This document shows, one piece after another, positions 1 to 6,020 of a stretch of DNA of 7,135 bases. Source of the stretch: Flavobacteriales bacterium (GTDB lineage Bacteria; Bacteroidota; Bacteroidia; Flavobacteriales; Flavobacteriaceae); NCBI GenBank assembly GCA_027031025.1, contig JALVEJ010000287.1, positions 1 to 7,135 on the forward strand. Direction: 5' to 3'. The notes beneath the pieces were generated by a model. The model saw nothing but the letters and a program-made list of their open reading frames with translations, did not search any database and was not told the origin of the DNA. Numbering within the stretch: position 1 is the stretch's first letter; every line of letters begins with the position of its first letter. The position numbers and the translations under genes were made by a program.

Positions 1-1
1 T

Positions 2-760
2 TTACATTATTTTCCCAGAGGCATTCATAAAATTTCGTTTTACAAACGGGATTATAGCGCACCTGTTCCCGGTTTGATAGACACTTATCCTTATGATGAA
101 ATCAGTCGGCACAAAACCATAATGGTTCCTGTTGTGGCAAGTAAAGCCGGTATCGTTTACTTGGCATCAAAGGGCTGTATAGAATTTCATACTTGGGCTT
201 CAAAAATTACTGATATTTATCACCCTACTTGGGCTGTTTTTGACTTGGACATTGATGAAGGCTCTGATTTTCAATTAATATTGGAAGCGGCAACTTTGCT
301 TAACTCATATCTTAACGAATTAGGCGTTAAAGCCTTTGCTAAAACCTCCGGTGGGTCAGGCATGCATGTTTATGTGCCGATTAAACCGGTTTACGAATTT
401 AAAACTGTTAAAGATTGGGTCAAACAAATAGGTCAAAAAATGCAAGAACGTCATCCCGATATTTTCACACTACCCCAAAAAGGTAACAAAACCCATGAAA
501 CCGATAAAGTGGTCATTGATTATATGCAAAATGTCATTACCCGGAATACGGCAAGCGTTTACACGGTTAGAGCCAACAAAGGTGCGCCGGTTTCAACACC
601 GGTTACTTGGGACGAAGTAACAGCTAAAAATTTTGTGCCGGCAGATTTTAATATCAAAACCGTTCCCGAACGGATAGCCGGTAAGGGAGATTTGTTTAAA
701 GACGTATTGAACTTGCAACAAGAATTACCGGATGTAATACCAAAACCAACTATTAAATGA
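2..760 (+). CDS. ligD: LigD polymerase (POL) domain, 5'-truncated by window edge
   Basis: This is the C-terminal 252 residues of a DNA ligase D-type polymerase/primase, an archaeo-eukaryotic-primase-fold enzyme that fills and extends broken DNA ends in Ku-dependent non-homologous end joining. The frame is open from base 2 with no upstream stop. A TTG at 74 could be taken as a start, but the residues before it (LHYFPRGI...FYKRD) are conserved family sequence, so the gene begins outside the window. Visible motifs, numbered from base 2, are the metal-binding DLD of FDLDID (81-83), the nucleotide-binding SGGSGMHVYVP stretch around His122, and the third catalytic Asp173 in VVIDYMQN. YTVRANKGAPVSTPVTWDEV follows, close to the usual YSVRA..GA.VSTP..W.EV. 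About 50 residues of POL are missing at the front. Whether ligase and phosphoesterase domains precede it, as in many LigD proteins, cannot be seen. The next gene is convergent, with a 33-bp gap. Confidence 0.93.
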   Translation, partial: LHYFPRGIHKISFYKRDYSAPVPGLIDTYPYDEISRHKTIMVPVVASKAGIVYLASKGCIEFHTWASKITDIYHPTWAVFDLDIDEGSDFQLILEAATLLNSYLNELGVKAFAKTSGGSGMHVYVPIKPVYEFKTVKDWVKQIGQKMQERHPDIFTLPQKGNKTHETDKVVIDYMQNVITRNTASVYTVRANKGAPVSTPVTWDEVTAKNFVPADFNIKTVPERIAGKGDLFKDVLNLQQELPDVIPKPTIK

Positions 761-793
761 ACATGATTATTTGTTTTGAATTTCGTAGAACTG

Positions 794-1384
794 TCAAGTA
801 CGGAATCTAATGATATTAATATCATGTTTGATAGTGTCTTTTGTTGTTGTTTTAATACCACCCGGATAAAAAACAGATTCTAAATGAAATTTTTTCTCAG
901 AATTTTTTCTTGAAAATATAACCAGATGAAATCTTCTGTTTTTCTTCAATTTTACCTTAAATGAAAACTTATTTTGTTTATTTAATATTGACTCATTAAC
1001 TAAATCATCATTTTTATTAGTGTAAACAAGTAGCTTAAAAATTATATTTTTAAAAAATTCCTTTTCAGTCGGATATTTTTTTCCCGGAATATACGGATGA
1101 CCCAATAGGGAGTATTTAAGTTTTAATTTGCCTTGAAAAATACAAGAATCCTTATGAAATGCATAATTATTTATTAATCTAATTAGAGAGTCATTTTTTG
1201 TTGAAAGGACCGTATTAATCGATTTTAAAGAATCATTAAGTTTAGCAATACTATCATATCGCTTCAATAATAATGCTGTTTGGTCTTCAGAATTATTGAT
1301 TTCTTTTTCTCCTTGTGTTGAATTGTTACATGAGAAGAAAAGATAAAATAAAACAGTTATTAGAAGAGTTTTTTTAAACATCAT
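794..1384 (-). CDS. small AT-rich lipoprotein of unknown function
   Basis: I do not recognise the family. The 196-residue product starts with a basic, hydrophobic signal peptide (MMFKKTLLITVLFYLFFSC) ending in a lax lipobox, so Cys19 is the likely lipidated residue and the protein is probably anchored in an outer or inner membrane. Residues about 25-72 are polar, Leu/Ile-spaced and predicted to form a coiled coil (LLLKRYDSIAKLNDSLKS...LIRLINN). The remainder is a Lys-rich, beta-looking segment ending in FRT. Two consecutive ATGs are possible starts; the first is used here. No Shine-Dalgarno sequence is visible, and I found no matching TAnnTTTG box in the 81 bp between this gene and the mutase gene upstream. 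Sampled 60-base stretches inside it are only about 20-22% GC, against about 40% in the mutase gene. This suggests a fast-evolving or lineage-specific gene. Confidence 0.7.
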   Translation of the reverse strand: MMFKKTLLITVLFYLFFSCNNSTQGEKEINNSEDQTALLLKRYDSIAKLNDSLKSINTVLSTKNDSLIRLINNYAFHKDSCIFQGKLKLKYSLLGHPYIPGKKYPTEKEFFKNIIFKLLVYTNKNDDLVNESILNKQNKFSFKVKLKKNRRFHLVIFSRKNSEKKFHLESVFYPGGIKTTTKDTIKHDINIIRFRT

Positions 1385-1465
1385 TTTTTAAAAACGTTTG
1401 TTTTTTTGAGCCTAGTAAATCCAAAGACTTAATAACGAAAAAAACTCAAATCATTAAACTTAAAT

Positions 1466-3532
1466 TTAATCGGAGTACATCTTTAACAATATTTGCAACA
1501 TATCAATTGCAGCTTCACTAATTTTAGTGCCGGGTCCGTAAATACCGACCACACCTGCGTCAAATAAGAATTGGTAATCTTGTTTAGGAATGACACCACC
1601 GGCTATAACCAAAATATCATCCCGACCTATTTTTTTTAGTTCTTCAATCACTTCCGGCACCAAAGTTTTATGACCGGCAGCCAATGAGGATACGCCAAGT
1701 ATATGTACATCATTTTCAGCGGCTTGTTTAGCCACTTCTGCCGGTGTTTGAAACAACGGACTAATATCAACATCAAATCCGATATCGGCGTAAGCTGTTG
1801 CTACTACTTTTGCCCCACGGTCATGTCCGTCTTGTCCCATTTTGGCAATCATAATTCGTGGCCGGCGTCCTTCTGCTTCGGCAAAACGGTCGGCTAATTC
1901 GCGGGCTTTTTTAAAGCTGTCGTCATTTTGAATTTCGTTGGCATACACTCCTGATACAGTTTGAATTTGCGCTTTATATCTACCAAAAACCGCTTCGAGC
2001 GCATCGGAAATTTCTCCCAATGTTGCTCTGGCTTCGGCAGCTTCTACTGCCAAAGATAATAAATTTTCGCTTCCGTCACGAGCGGCTTGAGTTAATCTTT
2101 TAAGAATGTCTTTGACTTTAGCATTATCACGTCCGGCTTTGATTTTTTGCAGTTTTTCTATTTGGGTCTGTCGCACTAATTCATTGTCAATTTCAAGAAT
2201 CGGTATGGGGGCTTCTTTATCCAATTTGTAAGCATTGACTCCTACAATTATGTCTTTTCCGCTATCGATTCGCGCTTGTTTTATGGCAGCAGCTTCTTCA
2301 ATGCGCAATTTTGGAATCCCTTTTTCAATGGCCTTGGTCATACCGCCCAAACTTTCTACTTCTTGTATCAATTCCCAAGCTTTATGCGCTATTTCATCGG
2401 TCAATTTTTCCACAAATTTACTGCCGCCCCACGGATCAACGGTTTTTGTGATAAAGGTTTCCTCTTGAAGAAAAATTTGCGTATTACGGGCAATTCGTGC
2501 CGAGAAATCCGTAGGGAGTGCAATGGCTTCATCCAAAGCATTGGTATGCAAGGATTGCGTTCCGCCAAAGGCAGCCGCTGCCGCTTCAACCAAAGTGCGC
2601 ATCACATTGTTATACGGGTCTTGCTCGGTCAAACTCCAACCACTGGTTTGCGAGTGTGTTCGCAGTGCCAATGATTTCGGATTTTCAGGATGGAACTGCT
2701 TGACGATTTTTGCCCAAAGCATGCGGGCAGCACGCATTTTGGCTATTTCTTGAAAGTGATTCATCCCTATCCCCCAAAAAAAAGACAAACGCGGTGCAAA
2801 CCGGTCAATCTTCATACCGGCTTTGAGTCCTGTTCTGATGTATTCCAATCCGTCAGCCAAAGTATATGCCAATTCAATTTCGGGCGTACCTCCGGCTTCT
2901 TGAATATGGTAACCGGAAATACTGATAGAATTGAATTTGGGCATATATTTGGCGGTAAACTCAAAAATATCGGAGATAATTTTCATAGACGGTGTTGGAG
3001 GATAAATGTAAGTATTTCGCACCATAAATTCTTTGAGAATATCGTTTTGAATAGTTCCGGAAAGTTGTTGTAAATCAACACCTTGCTCCTTAGCTGCCAC
3101 AATATAAAACGCCATTACCGGCAATACGGCACCATTCATGGTCATAGAAACCGACATTTGGTCTAGTGGAATGCCGTCAAACAAAATTTTCATATCTTCG
3201 ACGGTATCAATAGCCACACCGGCTTTACCGACATCGCCTTTAACACGTGGATGGTCGGAGTCGTAACCGCGATGTGTAGCCAAATCAAAGGCTACTGATA
3301 AACCTTTTTGACCGGCTGCCAAATTGCGTTTGTAAAAAGCGTTACTCTCCTCAGCTGTTGAGAAACCGGCATATTGACGAATGGTCCAAGGGCGACGAAC
3401 ATACATTGTAGAATAAGGACCTCGTAAATAAGGAGGTATGCCTGCCGCAAATCCTTCGTGTGGATAAGTTGTTTTAACGGGTTTATTTCGGTTTATGTTA
3501 AGTGATTGAAAATCTTTTCGTTTATTACGCAT
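1466..3532 (-). CDS. scpA: methylmalonyl-CoA mutase, large (catalytic) subunit
   Basis: This adenosylcobalamin-dependent mutase (also called mutB) interconverts succinyl-CoA and (R)-methylmalonyl-CoA in propionate metabolism. The product has a TIM-barrel catalytic domain (about 30-430), a linker, and a C-terminal B12-binding domain (about 557-688). Key residues match the Propionibacterium large chain at a constant offset of 35: Tyr54 (Y89), Gln162 (Q197), Arg172 (R207) and Tyr208-His209 (Y243-H244). Tyr54 and Arg172 favour methylmalonyl-CoA over isobutyryl-CoA, whose mutases carry Phe and Gln there. The B12 motif includes Lys564, Asp568 and His570 in DGHDRG, the lower axial ligand. At 688 residues it is about 30-40 shorter than usual, and the deficit is almost all at the N-terminus. 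An in-frame TAA lies two codons upstream of the ATG, so the start cannot move further out. No small-subunit gene lies on either side. cdaA is 43 bp upstream. Confidence 0.97.
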   Translation of the reverse strand: MRNKRKDFQSLNINRNKPVKTTYPHEGFAAGIPPYLRGPYSTMYVRRPWTIRQYAGFSTAEESNAFYKRNLAAGQKGLSVAFDLATHRGYDSDHPRVKGDVGKAGVAIDTVEDMKILFDGIPLDQMSVSMTMNGAVLPVMAFYIVAAKEQGVDLQQLSGTIQNDILKEFMVRNTYIYPPTPSMKIISDIFEFTAKYMPKFNSISISGYHIQEAGGTPEIELAYTLADGLEYIRTGLKAGMKIDRFAPRLSFFWGIGMNHFQEIAKMRAARMLWAKIVKQFHPENPKSLALRTHSQTSGWSLTEQDPYNNVMRTLVEAAAAAFGGTQSLHTNALDEAIALPTDFSARIARNTQIFLQEETFITKTVDPWGGSKFVEKLTDEIAHKAWELIQEVESLGGMTKAIEKGIPKLRIEEAAAIKQARIDSGKDIIVGVNAYKLDKEAPIPILEIDNELVRQTQIEKLQKIKAGRDNAKVKDILKRLTQAARDGSENLLSLAVEAAEARATLGEISDALEAVFGRYKAQIQTVSGVYANEIQNDDSFKKARELADRFAEAEGRRPRIMIAKMGQDGHDRGAKVVATAYADIGFDVDISPLFQTPAEVAKQAAENDVHILGVSSLAAGHKTLVPEVIEELKKIGRDDILVIAGGVIPKQDYQFLFDAGVVGIYGPGTKISEAAIDMLQILLKMYSD

Positions 3533-3549
3533 AGCTAGTTAATGTAGGG

Positions 3550-3585
3550 CAAATATATTTAAAATTAGAGTTTTTTCAGTACAAA
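3550..3585 (-). promoter_or_regulatory. candidate Bacteroidota promoter for methylmalonyl-CoA mutase
   Basis: The minus strand reads TATATTTG at 3557-3550, a full match to the TAnnTTTG -7 box, and TTTG at 3585-3582, resembling the -33 box. The 24-nt gap is slightly longer than the usual 19-23. The -7 box ends 17 nt before the mutase ATG, giving a short leader. The -33 element lies at the 3' end of cdaA, so the mutase could be transcribed separately from cdaA. The call rests on motif matching only. Confidence 0.45.
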
Positions 3586-4349
3586 TCATATTTAATAATT
3601 TGTGCTAAATCGTCATAGTTTTTAAAAGGCACAAATTTGCCTTCTTTGACATAAGATACTTTACCGGTTTCTTCCGATACGATTAAGGCAACCGCATCCG
3701 TATTTTGGGTGATGCTGATAGCCGCCCTATGACGCAAACCGTAAGTTTGGGGCAATTTGATATCGCCGGAAATAGGCAACACCGTTCGTGTGGCAGTAAT
3801 TCTGTTACCTTCTATAATAACGGCGCCATCATGCAAAGGCGAATTTTTAAAGAAAATGCTTTCGAGAATAGGGGCATTGACTTCTATATCCATTTGATCG
3901 CCGGTTTGTTTTAAAAAATCCAGTCCGGAATTCCGTTTAATGATGATTAAAGCACCGGTTTTGGTTTTACTCAAATTTTTGACGGCTTTTATAATAGCAT
4001 CCACATCGGTAGCAGTGCTTTCGTTTTGTTTAAAACCCAATTTATCCATTATTTTTCCCGAAGGATTAAATTTTGATGAGCCAATCATCAACAAAAAACG
4101 CCTGATTTCTTGTTGAAACACAATGATTAAAGCCAAAACGCCTAAACCGAGAAATTTACCGAGAAGCTCAGACAACATATTCATTTGCAAATATTTGGTC
4201 AACAACCAAATCAAATACAAAATGGCAATCCCCAAAAAAATATTAATGGCGACCGTCCCCTTTATTAATTTATAAAAGTAATAAAGGAGCAATGCCACCA
4301 AAAAAATATCGATGAAATCTAATAATCTAAAATGTACAAAATCAAACAT
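3576..4349 (-). CDS. cdaA: membrane-bound diadenylate cyclase CdaA
   Basis: This enzyme condenses two ATP into the second messenger cyclic di-AMP, which in other bacteria controls potassium/osmolyte balance and cell-envelope homeostasis. The 257-residue product has the standard CdaA layout. Three hydrophobic helices lie at about 11-28, 33-53 and 62-80, followed by a short basic linker and a cytoplasmic DisA_N/DAC domain from about 115 to the end. The two signature motifs are intact: DGA at 174-176 in PLHDGAVII and RHR at 206-208 in YGLRHRAA. SEETGKVSYV follows, as usual for the family, so the enzyme should be active. The start codon lies 9 bp after the stop of the upstream lipoprotein gene, which implies co-transcription. 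In Firmicutes the partners cdaR and glmM normally follow cdaA; neither is seen here, and the mutase gene follows instead. dacA is an alternative symbol. Confidence 0.96.
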   Translation of the reverse strand: MFDFVHFRLLDFIDIFLVALLLYYFYKLIKGTVAINIFLGIAILYLIWLLTKYLQMNMLSELLGKFLGLGVLALIIVFQQEIRRFLLMIGSSKFNPSGKIMDKLGFKQNESTATDVDAIIKAVKNLSKTKTGALIIIKRNSGLDFLKQTGDQMDIEVNAPILESIFFKNSPLHDGAVIIEGNRITATRTVLPISGDIKLPQTYGLRHRAAISITQNTDAVALIVSEETGKVSYVKEGKFVPFKNYDDLAQIIKYDLY

Positions 4350-4358
4350 CGGTCAAAC

Positions 4359-5057
4359 TTATGGGGTAAAGATAAAAATTTTAGAGCTAAGTTGCTTTTT
4401 TGGCAGTGTATTATTTTTTATAAAGGTGTAATAATTCAAAAAACGGTCGAAATTTGTTTGTTTGTCAAAATTTAAATAAATTTTATAAAACATAGTATCA
4501 TGTTGATTTTCAACACCTTTAATAGTTTTTAAAAGCTCTTTTTTAGAAACATCTGAGTTTAACTTAATACTATCATTTAACACAATTTTATCAGGATAAA
4601 AATATAAGTGTAACTTTTTAAATTCCGGATCTGCCTGTGTATATTGTTTAAAATATTTTTCGGAGGTATAAATATCCGGTATCAAATTCAAATCGGTAGC
4701 TTCGACAAACGATACTTTGTGCTGCAAGCTGTCCATATAAGAAAAATAGAGTTTTCCCTTGCCATCCGAATGTATGGAAACTTTTCGCCGTTTGCTATAT
4801 AATTTCTTAAAAGCGGGCAATAATTGTTTTAGCGTCAATCTTTTATCAACCGCCACCAACCATTTGGTCGATGAAATGGTTTGCCCCAACTTGATATCGG
4901 CTATAGTATCTTCTCCTTCAATTTTTCTTAAAATATAAACAGGCGAATTGTCCCATATTTCATGTAATCCGGGATTGTCGTTAACCGGTATTTTGATGTT
5001 TTTGGGCTTACAAGACATAAAAAATGCCGTAAATATGATAAGGTATAAAAATTTCAT
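4359..5057 (-). CDS. lipoprotein of unknown function, paired with cdaA
   Basis: The 232-residue product begins with a lipoprotein signal peptide (MKFLYLIIFTAFFMSC) whose Cys16 is the likely lipid-modified residue. I do not recognise a named family. The middle part (about 25-125) contains HEIWDNSPVYILRKIEGEDTIAD and a basic helix (LKQLLPAFKKLYSKRRK). The last part (about 148-232) runs strand, helix, strand, helix, strand: KIVLNDS, VSKKELLKTIKGV, YKIYLNFDKQ, FDRFLNYYTFIKN, KIFIF. That order resembles the periplasmic domain of ExbD/TolR proteins, but without their N-terminal membrane helix. This resemblance is my inference from the pattern, not a proven homology. The gene is the first of the minus-strand block and has a good promoter box just upstream. 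It ends 9 bp before cdaA, so the two are probably expressed together. Confidence 0.8.
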   Translation of the reverse strand: MKFLYLIIFTAFFMSCKPKNIKIPVNDNPGLHEIWDNSPVYILRKIEGEDTIADIKLGQTISSTKWLVAVDKRLTLKQLLPAFKKLYSKRRKVSIHSDGKGKLYFSYMDSLQHKVSFVEATDLNLIPDIYTSEKYFKQYTQADPEFKKLHLYFYPDKIVLNDSIKLNSDVSKKELLKTIKGVENQHDTMFYKIYLNFDKQTNFDRFLNYYTFIKNNTLPKKQLSSKIFIFTP

Positions 5058-5059
5058 TT

Positions 5060-5067
5060 TATCTTTG
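5060..5067 (+). promoter_or_regulatory. possible -7 promoter box for the DUF5606 gene
   Basis: The plus strand reads TATCTTTG, a full match to TAnnTTTG. It is the only full match I found on this strand in the gap before 5255. It would give a leader of about 180 nt running through the short repeats at 5100-5238. No TTG is seen at the -33 position, and the box lies inside the likely leader of the divergent lipoprotein gene, so the assignment is tentative. Confidence 0.25.
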
Positions 5068-5080
5068 TGCTAATTTTTGT

Positions 5081-5088
5081 CAAAGGTA
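5081..5088 (-). promoter_or_regulatory. -7 promoter box for the lipoprotein-cdaA transcript
   Basis: The minus strand reads TACCTTTG here, a full match to the Bacteroidota TAnnTTTG -7 element. It ends 23 nt before the lipoprotein ATG, leaving a leader of roughly 15-20 nt. The -33 position holds only a TTTC-like sequence near 5105-5110, so the upstream half is weak. Confidence 0.5.
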
Positions 5089-5100
5089 TGAAAACGAGTG

Positions 5101-5210
5101 GAAAGTTGAAAGTTAAATGTTGAATGTTTCCTATGAAGCAGAAATAGAGGTGGCTGAGTTCTGTGAGCGTAGCGAACAGTGTACCGAAGCCCCGACATCG
5201 GACCTCCGAC
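5101..5210. repeat. degenerate intergenic repeat segment with small inverted repeats
   Basis: This non-coding stretch contains GTTGAA/AGTTAAA microrepeats (5101-5126). It also holds a loosely palindromic unit in which GGCT (5152-5155) can pair with AGCC (5188-5191) around an inner GTTC/GAAC pair (5158-5161 and 5174-5177). A compact inverted repeat TCGGA-CC-TCCGA lies at 5198-5209. The GGCTGAG...CGAAGCC frame resembles a dispersed GC-richer element that I recall from flavobacterial intergenic regions, here interrupted by extra bases. Its function is unknown. Confidence 0.45.
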
Positions 5211-5238
5211 AACCAAATAACCGATTAACCAAATAACC
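5211..5238. repeat. 12-bp direct repeat AACCAAATAACC, two copies
   Basis: AACCAAATAACC occurs at 5211-5222 and again at 5227-5238, separated by GATT. The second copy ends 16 bp before the DUF5606 start codon, so in any transcript starting further upstream it lies in the leader. The copies are identical, which suggests recent slippage or duplication. Confidence 0.8.
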
Positions 5239-5254
5239 ATATCATCTAAAATAT

Positions 5255-5683
5255 ATGAAAGACTTAAAAATTATCAGCATCTCTGGAAAAAGCGGTTTAT
5301 TTAAACTGCTCACGACAACCAAATCAGGTATTATTGCCGAATCTTTAAAAGATAAAAAAAGAGTCATGACGCCTTTTACCAATGTGTCGGCATTGGATGA
5401 AATAGCCATTTATACCCTTGATGAAGAAATACCCTTATGGCAAGTATTTAAAAAAATTGCTGAAAAGGAAGCATTCAAACCGGCTATTGACCATAAATCT
5501 GATAAAAACGCTTTAATATCTTATTTTAAAGAAGTTTTGCCGGACTATGATGAAGAACGCGTCTATCCATCACATATCAAAAAAATTGTGCAATGGTATA
5601 ATATTTTGCAAGAAACCGACAATTTGAAACCATTTTTAGAAAAAAAAGAAGCTGAAAATCAAGAAGAAAAACAAGATGATTAA
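5255..5683 (+). CDS. DUF5606 family protein
   Basis: This 142-residue cytoplasmic protein has no signal peptide or membrane segment. It matches the DUF5606 family, known from Bacteroidota and of unknown function. The N-terminal part (MKDLKIISISGKSGLFKLL, then GIIAESL.D.KRV) looks like a small beta-rich domain. IYTLDEEIPLWQVFKKIAEKE follows, then a second part with YFKEVLPDYDEERVYPSHIKKIVQWYNIL. The tail (about 126-142) is highly charged (EKKEAENQEEKQDD) and probably disordered. The ATG at 5255 begins where homologues begin; it has an AT-rich upstream region and no Shine-Dalgarno sequence. In other flavobacteria I recall this gene beside ruvX, def and mazG, but here it stands alone. A clear terminator lies 30 bp after the stop. 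Confidence 0.9.
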   Translation: MKDLKIISISGKSGLFKLLTTTKSGIIAESLKDKKRVMTPFTNVSALDEIAIYTLDEEIPLWQVFKKIAEKEAFKPAIDHKSDKNALISYFKEVLPDYDEERVYPSHIKKIVQWYNILQETDNLKPFLEKKEAENQEEKQDD

Positions 5684-5712
5684 AGATTTATTGCAAAGCT
5701 TCCCAAGATTTT

Positions 5713-5741
5713 GCCCGTATTGAAATATACGGCTTTTTTTT
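5713..5741 (+). terminator. intrinsic terminator of the DUF5606 gene
   Basis: GCC plus GTAT (5713-5715 and 5717-5720, with C5716 bulged) pairs with ATAC plus GGC (5727-5733) to form a 7-bp stem around a 6-nt loop. Eight T residues follow immediately (5734-5741). This is the usual form of a Rho-independent terminator and ends a one-gene transcript. Confidence 0.8.
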
Positions 5742-5851
5742 AAAAATTTCTCAAATCGAAAAAATAAGTTTGGGTCTATGTTATTTTGTGTGGGTCAAAT
5801 AAATTAGGTTTAAGAATCATACAATCATGATTATTATATTTTTATATAATT

Positions 5852-5870
5852 TCACCCCTACAAGGTTTAT
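5852..5870 (+). repeat. palindrome copy 1 (degenerate)
   Basis: The core ACCCCTACAAGGT at 5854-5866 keeps the TCACCCC left end and the GGTTTA right end, but only the outer three pairs (ACC/GGT) can form. It appears to be a decayed copy. Confidence 0.6.
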
Positions 5871-5901
5871 GTTTTTAACATCATAAATTTTCTATAAATA
5901 T

Positions 5902-5920
5902 ATCACCCCTTCGGGGTTCA
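5902..5920 (+). repeat. palindrome copy 2 (perfect stem)
   Basis: The core ACCCC-TTC-GGGGT at 5905-5917 forms a perfect 5-bp stem with a 3-nt loop and is flanked by ATC and TCA. Confidence 0.75.
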
Positions 5921-5950
5921 AAAATCTGACATCTGAAATGAATAAAATCC

Positions 5951-5970
5951 TGTCACCCCTTCAGGGTTTA
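5951..5970 (+). repeat. palindrome copy 3 (one mismatch)
   Basis: The core ACCCCTTCAGGGT at 5955-5967 keeps a 4-bp ACCC/GGGT stem with a single C-A mismatch next to the loop. It has the full TGTC left flank and TTTA right flank. Confidence 0.7.
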
Positions 5971-5972
5971 CT

Positions 5973-6000
5973 AAATAAGCCCGAAGGGCTGACATTATTA
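5973..6000 (-). repeat. palindrome copy 4, inverted, with compensatory stem change
   Basis: The core AGCCC-GAA-GGGCT at 5978-5990 differs from the others at the second stem pair, where C-G has become G-C on both sides, so the 5-bp stem is kept. The flank TGACATTATT (5990-5999) is identical to that of copy 5, 51 bp away. Confidence 0.75.
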
Positions 6001-6020
6001 TAATAAAACAATTAAACAAA

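Noticed and set aside
74..76. TTG as the start codon of the LigD fragment
   Set aside because: The frame is open back to base 2 and the 24 preceding residues are conserved POL-domain sequence, so this is an internal Leu codon.
761..796. Bidirectional terminator between ligD and the convergent lipoprotein gene
   Set aside because: A weak bulged TTCGTA/TACGGAA pairing exists, but the loop is large and there is no adjacent T run on either strand.
1434..1470. Intrinsic terminator after the mutase gene (ATTAAA/TTTAAT inverted repeat followed by a T run on the minus strand)
   Set aside because: The stem is only A-T pairs and the T run is separated from it by 8 nt, so it would not be a stable terminator.
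1703..3073. Several open frames on the plus strand inside the mutase gene
   Set aside because: They lie opposite a fully conserved enzyme, have no family resemblance or promoter, and contain runs typical of antisense shadow frames.
4354..4361. TAAGTTTG on the minus strand as a cdaA promoter giving a leaderless transcript
   Set aside because: It ends only 4 bp before the cdaA ATG, overlaps the stop codon of the upstream gene and has no -33 element. Read-through from the lipoprotein promoter is simpler.
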